Assembly (NCBI GenBank): GCA_050180015.1
Contig: JBFXEO010000123.1
Coordinates: forward strand, 1-8,759
DNA: 8,759 nucleotides
From: JBFXEO01 sp050180015
GTDB lineage: Bacteria > Bacteroidota > Bacteroidia > Bacteroidales > Tenuifilaceae
Reading direction: 5' to 3'
In this document: one piece after another, positions 6,293 through 8,759 of the stretch
Position numbering within the stretch: the stretch's first letter is position 1
Layout of the letters: every line of letters begins with the position of its first letter
Position numbers and translations under genes: made by a program
Notes under the pieces: model-generated
What the model saw: only the letters and a program-made list of their open reading frames with translations
What the model was told of the DNA's origin: nothing
Databases searched by the model: none

Positions 6293-6943
6293 CTATTCTA
6301 TATTACCGTCGTTCATGGATATTTGTAAATCGGCCATTTGGGCTAACTCCTTATCGTGAGTGACCACAACGAATGTTTGTCCCATTTGGTCGCGCAGGGT
6401 AAAGAAAAGCTTGTGAAGCTCTTCCCTGTTCCGTGAATCAAGATTTCCCGAAGGTTCATCGGCTAAAACCACCAGCGGGTTATTTACCAATGCGCGTGCA
6501 ACCGCTACGCGCTGCTGCTCCCCACCTGAAAGTTCAGCCGGTTTATGGGAAAGACGATACGAAAGGCCAAGAAAATTGAGTAATTCCTTTGCCCGCGATT
6601 GAGAAACTCCCATACTTTTACCTGCAATAAGGGCGGGCATACAAACATTTTCAAGTGCAGTAAATTCTGGCAGCAAGTGATGAAATTGAAAAACAAAACC
6701 TATATGGCTGTTCCTAAACCTTGCCATTTGCTTATCCCCGAGTAACGATACGTTATCGCCATTAATAATAACACTGCCGGAGTCGGGTTGGCTAAGTGTA
6801 CCCATTATCTGTAGCAATGTGGTTTTTCCGGCTCCGCTGGGGCCAACAATGGCAACTACCTTTTTATCGGGGATTTCAGCCGTAATACCTTTAAGCACGG
6901 TAAGCTTACCGTAAGACTTGACGATGTTTTCAACCTGAATCAT
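6293..6943 (-). CDS. lolD: ABC transporter ATP-binding protein, LolD-type
   Basis: A 216-residue ATPase of the LolD/MacB branch, which in the LolCDE complex powers release of lipoproteins from the inner membrane. All ABC motifs are present: Walker A GPSGAGKTT (34-42), Q-loop Q86 in FVFQFHHLLPEF (83-94), signature LSGGEQQR (138-145), Walker B VVLADEP (158-164), the D-loop in SGNLD (165-169) and H-loop H196 in VVTHD. The QFHHLLPEFTALENV segment is typical of LolD rather than of FtsE or the macrolide exporters. No LolC/LolE-like permease lies in the window, so the membrane partner must be elsewhere. This makes LolD likely but not certain, since other MacB-type ATPases look similar. The ATG at 6943 has no Shine-Dalgarno sequence. 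It probably has its own promoter and is coupled to the following DUF2400 gene. Confidence 0.88.
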   Translation of the reverse strand: MIQVENIVKSYGKLTVLKGITAEIPDKKVVAIVGPSGAGKTTLLQIMGTLSQPDSGSVIINGDNVSLLGDKQMARFRNSHIGFVFQFHHLLPEFTALENVCMPALIAGKSMGVSQSRAKELLNFLGLSYRLSHKPAELSGGEQQRVAVARALVNNPLVVLADEPSGNLDSRNREELHKLFFTLRDQMGQTFVVVTHDKELAQMADLQISMNDGNIE

Positions 6944-6968
6944 TTAAGCGTTTTATTGGAAATGGTTA

Positions 6969-6976
6969 CAAATGTA
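6969..6976 (-). promoter_or_regulatory. Candidate -7 promoter box for lolD
   Basis: The minus strand reads TACATTTG, an exact TAnnTTTG match ending 25 nt before the lolD ATG (6943). It lies in the 101-bp gap after the TatA-like gene and just downstream of a weak terminator-like hairpin, consistent with a separate lolD-DUF2400 transcript. No TTG is seen at the usual -33 spacing. Confidence 0.45.
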
Positions 6977-7032
6977 ATGAAATTAGGCGAACAGAACGCA
7001 GACGTCAGAATTCCGAGAAAATTGCTAATGCT

Positions 7033-7052
7033 AAAAAACCCGGTTTAGCCGG
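7033..7052 (-). terminator. Weak terminator-like hairpin at the end of the TatA-like gene
   Basis: On the minus strand CCGG (7052-7049), the loop CTAAA and CCGG (7043-7040) are followed by GTTTTTT (7039-7033). The stem is only 4 bp and overlaps the TatA-like stop codon. An alternative pairing, GCTAAA with TTTAGC (7049-7030), uses part of the T run. Either would be inefficient, but its place between two genes on one strand fits a partial terminator. Confidence 0.3.
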
Positions 7053-7281
7053 CAGGCTGTGCGGTGGATTTCTTCTGATCATCACCGGGCTCTCCCTTAA
7101 GCTTATCATAGGAAGAATCGGATTCGATTTCGTTTCGCACATCGTTAAAGGCATCGCGAACCTGACGGTAATATTTCCCGAATGTTCTGGCGGCACCAAC
7201 CATTCCATCGACTCCAAAAAGCACGAGGGAAAGTAGCGCGATAGCAACCATTTCACCGATCCCAATGGAAAGAAGCAGCAT
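7045..7281 (-). CDS. Divergent TatA/TatE-like small membrane protein
   Basis: The 78-residue product has the TatA/Hcf106 layout: a short periplasmic start containing GIGE (residues 7-10), one membrane helix (about 11-22), an FG hinge (22-23), an amphipathic helix (about 28-52) and a charged, poorly ordered tail. TatA oligomers help TatC move folded twin-arginine proteins across the inner membrane. The conserved glutamate E10 and F22-G23 are present. After FG the family normally has a short segment such as PKKLPE or ADKIPD containing a proline. Here it reads VDGMVGAAR, without the proline and with fewer charges. This could be a specialised paralogue or a drifting copy. No tatC is in the window. 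A TAnnTTTG box precedes the ATG, which has no Shine-Dalgarno sequence. The family call rests on layout and the GxxE/FG residues. Confidence 0.78.
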   Translation of the reverse strand: MLLLSIGIGEMVAIALLSLVLFGVDGMVGAARTFGKYYRQVRDAFNDVRNEIESDSSYDKLKGEPGDDQKKSTAQPAG

Positions 7282-7300
7282 AAATTAACAGCTATACCTG

Positions 7301-7308
7301 CAAAAATA
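7301..7308 (-). promoter_or_regulatory. Candidate -7 promoter box for the TatA-like gene
   Basis: The minus strand reads TATTTTTG, an exact TAnnTTTG match ending 19 nt before the ATG at 7281. A TTTG on the same strand lies 16 nt upstream (7328-7325), close to the 17-23 nt expected for a -33 element. This makes it the best-formed promoter candidate in the window. Confidence 0.5.
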
Positions 7309-7355
7309 ACGTTTATTATTGCACCAAATTAAACGGTATAAAAAATATCAACCCA

Positions 7356-7375
7356 TTTACAAAAATTTACAAAAA
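7356..7375. repeat. Tandem 10-bp direct repeat (TTTACAAAAA x2)
   Basis: Two exact adjacent copies of TTTACAAAAA lie in the middle of the divergent promoter region. The 10-bp period is close to one helical turn, so it could place two protein contacts on the same DNA face or cause A-tract bending. It may also be simple-sequence slippage. Confidence 0.5.
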
Positions 7376-7517
7376 TCATAGAAACATCAACAAAAAAGCT
7401 ATAGATTGGCATCTTTTTGATTAAAGCGAAGTATTAATGGTTAAATGACTTACAAGTTATTACCTGCCAGATAACCTATCATTTTAGTTTTTCTATGGAT
7501 TAGAACACACAACCACT

Positions 7518-7525
7518 TATATTTG
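7518..7525 (+). promoter_or_regulatory. Candidate -7 promoter box for saccharopine dehydrogenase
   Basis: The plus strand reads TATATTTG, an exact TAnnTTTG match only 7 nt before the ATG at 7533. Initiation at the usual distance would fall at or one base before the A of the start codon, giving a nearly leaderless mRNA. No TTG -33 element is obvious, so the match may be incidental. Confidence 0.35.
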
Positions 7526-7532
7526 ATGCATT

Positions 7533-8744
7533 ATGGATAAGATACTTGTACTTGGTGCAGGATTATCGTCGTCGGATTTAATAAAATACCTGCTGGATAA
7601 TTCTACAAAATACGGATGGACCGTCCGCGTTGGCGATTTGTCAATCGAAATTGCTAAAAGTAAGATTCAAGGGCATTCCAACGGACAGGCCTTTCAGTTC
7701 GACATTAATAACTCCCAGCAGCTAGAGGCAGAAGTTGCCTGGGCTGATGCTGTTATCTCGATGATGCCTGCATTTATGCACCCGCTTGTTGCACGCGAGT
7801 GCGTTAAACAGGGGAAGCACATGCTTACCGCTTCGTATGTTTCGGACACCATGAAATCGCTAAACGAAGAGGCACGGCGGAAAGGTATCGCATTACTCAA
7901 TGAACTTGGCGTAGATCCCGGGATAGACCACATGTCAGCAATGCGTGTAATAGATGATATTCGTGCAAAAGGGGGGAAAATTCTTGGTTTCATTAGTAAC
8001 ACTGGAGGTTTAGTGGCTCCCGAGAGCGATAATAATCCTTGGAACTACAAGTTTACATGGAATCCGCGCAATGTGGTGCTTGCAGGACAGGGCGTTGCCC
8101 AGTTCATGGAGAATGGACAGTACAAATACATTCCGTACCAAAGACTTTACACTGACGGTATAAAAACCTTTAACGTTCTAAGCTACGGCGACTTTGAAAT
8201 GTACCCAAACCGCGATTCGCTGAAATACATAGATATTTACGGGTTAACGGGCATTAAAACAATAATCAGGGGAACCCTCCGTAAGGCCGGATACAGCAAG
8301 GCCTGGAATGTTTTTGTTCAACTAGGGATGACCGACGATACGTACAAAGTACCCAATAGCGCAAAACTCACAAAGCGTGAATTCCTAAATAGCTTCCTTC
8401 CCTACCACCCAACCGAAAGTGTAGAGGAAAAGCTAAAGCGTATTATCCCGGACACCCAAAATATTGAAATATACAACAAAATTAAATGGCTGGGAATGTT
8501 CGAAAATGAGGTTATTGGAATGGAAAATGCCAGCCCTGCCCAACTTTTACAGCGCGTACTCGAGGGTAAACTCGGACTCGATCCTAACGATAAGGATATG
8601 ATTGTAATGCAGCATATATTCGATTACGAGTTGAATGGTAAAACGATGAAAAAAAAATCAACGCTGGTGATAATCGGAAAGGACACCGTTCATACGGCAA
8701 TGACCAATACCGTTGGAACACCACAAGCCATTGCCGCAAAATAA
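7533..8744 (+). CDS. Saccharopine dehydrogenase (Lys9-type), apparently cut short by a stop codon near the C-terminus
   Basis: A Lys9-type saccharopine dehydrogenase, which interconverts saccharopine with glutamate and 2-aminoadipate semialdehyde using a nicotinamide cofactor in lysine metabolism. The 403 residues open with the Rossmann motif KILVLGAGLSSSDLIKYL (3-20), including the GxGxxS dinucleotide fingerprint. Other matches are VISMMPAFMHP (74-84), NELGVDPGIDHMSA (123-136), SNTGGLVAPESDNNPW (155-170) and MTNTVGTPQAIAAK (390-403) near the end. Full-length members run roughly 435-450 residues, so about 30-40 are missing. After the TAA at 8742-8744 the same frame reads QMTGK to the window edge, which fits the usual AIAAKL..xGK continuation, with TAA standing where a leucine codon such as TTA is expected. 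This suggests a nonsense change or sequence error. The lost part would close the C-terminal domain, so activity is uncertain. The direction in lysine metabolism cannot be told from context. Confidence 0.88.
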   Translation: MDKILVLGAGLSSSDLIKYLLDNSTKYGWTVRVGDLSIEIAKSKIQGHSNGQAFQFDINNSQQLEAEVAWADAVISMMPAFMHPLVARECVKQGKHMLTASYVSDTMKSLNEEARRKGIALLNELGVDPGIDHMSAMRVIDDIRAKGGKILGFISNTGGLVAPESDNNPWNYKFTWNPRNVVLAGQGVAQFMENGQYKYIPYQRLYTDGIKTFNVLSYGDFEMYPNRDSLKYIDIYGLTGIKTIIRGTLRKAGYSKAWNVFVQLGMTDDTYKVPNSAKLTKREFLNSFLPYHPTESVEEKLKRIIPDTQNIEIYNKIKWLGMFENEVIGMENASPAQLLQRVLEGKLGLDPNDKDMIVMQHIFDYELNGKTMKKKSTLVIIGKDTVHTAMTNTVGTPQAIAAK

Positions 8745-8759
8745 CAAATGACAGGCAAA

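Larger units (their letters stand above)
7282..7532. promoter_or_regulatory. Divergent promoter region between the TatA-like gene and saccharopine dehydrogenase
   Basis: A 251-bp A/T-rich gap between two genes pointing away from each other, so it should hold promoters for both. Each side has an exact TAnnTTTG box. In the middle is a tandem pair of the 10-mer TTTACAAAAA (7356-7375), and another A-rich run follows at 7381-7400. No coding frame or RNA gene is recognisable. Confidence 0.6.

Noticed and set aside
8742..8744. Recoding of TAA as a sense codon
   Set aside because: gatE and gatD both end properly at TAA (2630-2628 and 1216-1214), so a changed genetic code is not supported; mutation or sequence error is simpler.
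1..8759. Defence island, prophage, transposon or CRISPR content
   Set aside because: No transposase, integrase, repeat-spacer array, toxin-antitoxin pair or nuclease signature was seen on either strand.

Overview
The window reads as chromosomal DNA from a member of the Bacteroidota, probably a Bacteroidales-like lineage. The evidence is protein resemblance (the TIGR02757/DUF2400 protein, the DUF6265 secreted protein, a LolD-type ATPase, TrmN6), mostly absent Shine-Dalgarno sequences with A/T-rich leaders, and exact copies of the Bacteroidota -7 promoter box TAnnTTTG ahead of five of the genes. Base composition is moderate and similar throughout. No rRNA, tRNA, CRISPR array, insertion sequence or phage gene is visible.

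Layout. Eight genes lie on the minus strand and one on the plus strand. Read leftward from the divergent promoter region at 7282-7532, the minus-strand genes are: a small TatA-like membrane protein (7281-7045), a LolD-type ABC ATPase (6943-6293), a TIGR02757/DUF2400 protein whose ATG directly follows the lolD stop codon (6292-5513), the tRNA m6A37 methyltransferase trmN6 (5462-4749), gatE (4628-2628), gatD (2599-1214), a secreted DUF6265 protein (1133-666) and the N-terminal part of a family 2 glycosyltransferase (320 to the window edge). On the plus strand, a Lys9-type saccharopine dehydrogenase runs from 7533 to a TAA at 8742-8744. That stop looks premature.

The most notable content is the gatE-gatD pair. 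GatDE is the heterodimeric Glu-tRNA(Gln) amidotransferase described as the archaeal counterpart of bacterial GatCAB. GatD is an asparaginase-like subunit that frees ammonia from an amide donor. GatE is a GatB-like kinase/transferase carrying an AspRS-type insertion domain. Both genes are full length with their key motifs intact, and only 28 bp separates them. They sit among ordinary bacterial housekeeping genes, directly downstream of a tRNA-modification gene, so the segment looks like an archaeal-type tRNA-dependent glutamine route built into a bacterial chromosome.

Other points worth attention are the apparent nonsense codon near the end of the saccharopine dehydrogenase, with in-frame, family-like sequence after it; a divergent TatA-like protein that has lost the proline-containing hinge; the recurrent TAnnTTTG boxes; and a likely TTG-versus-ATG start correction for trmN6.
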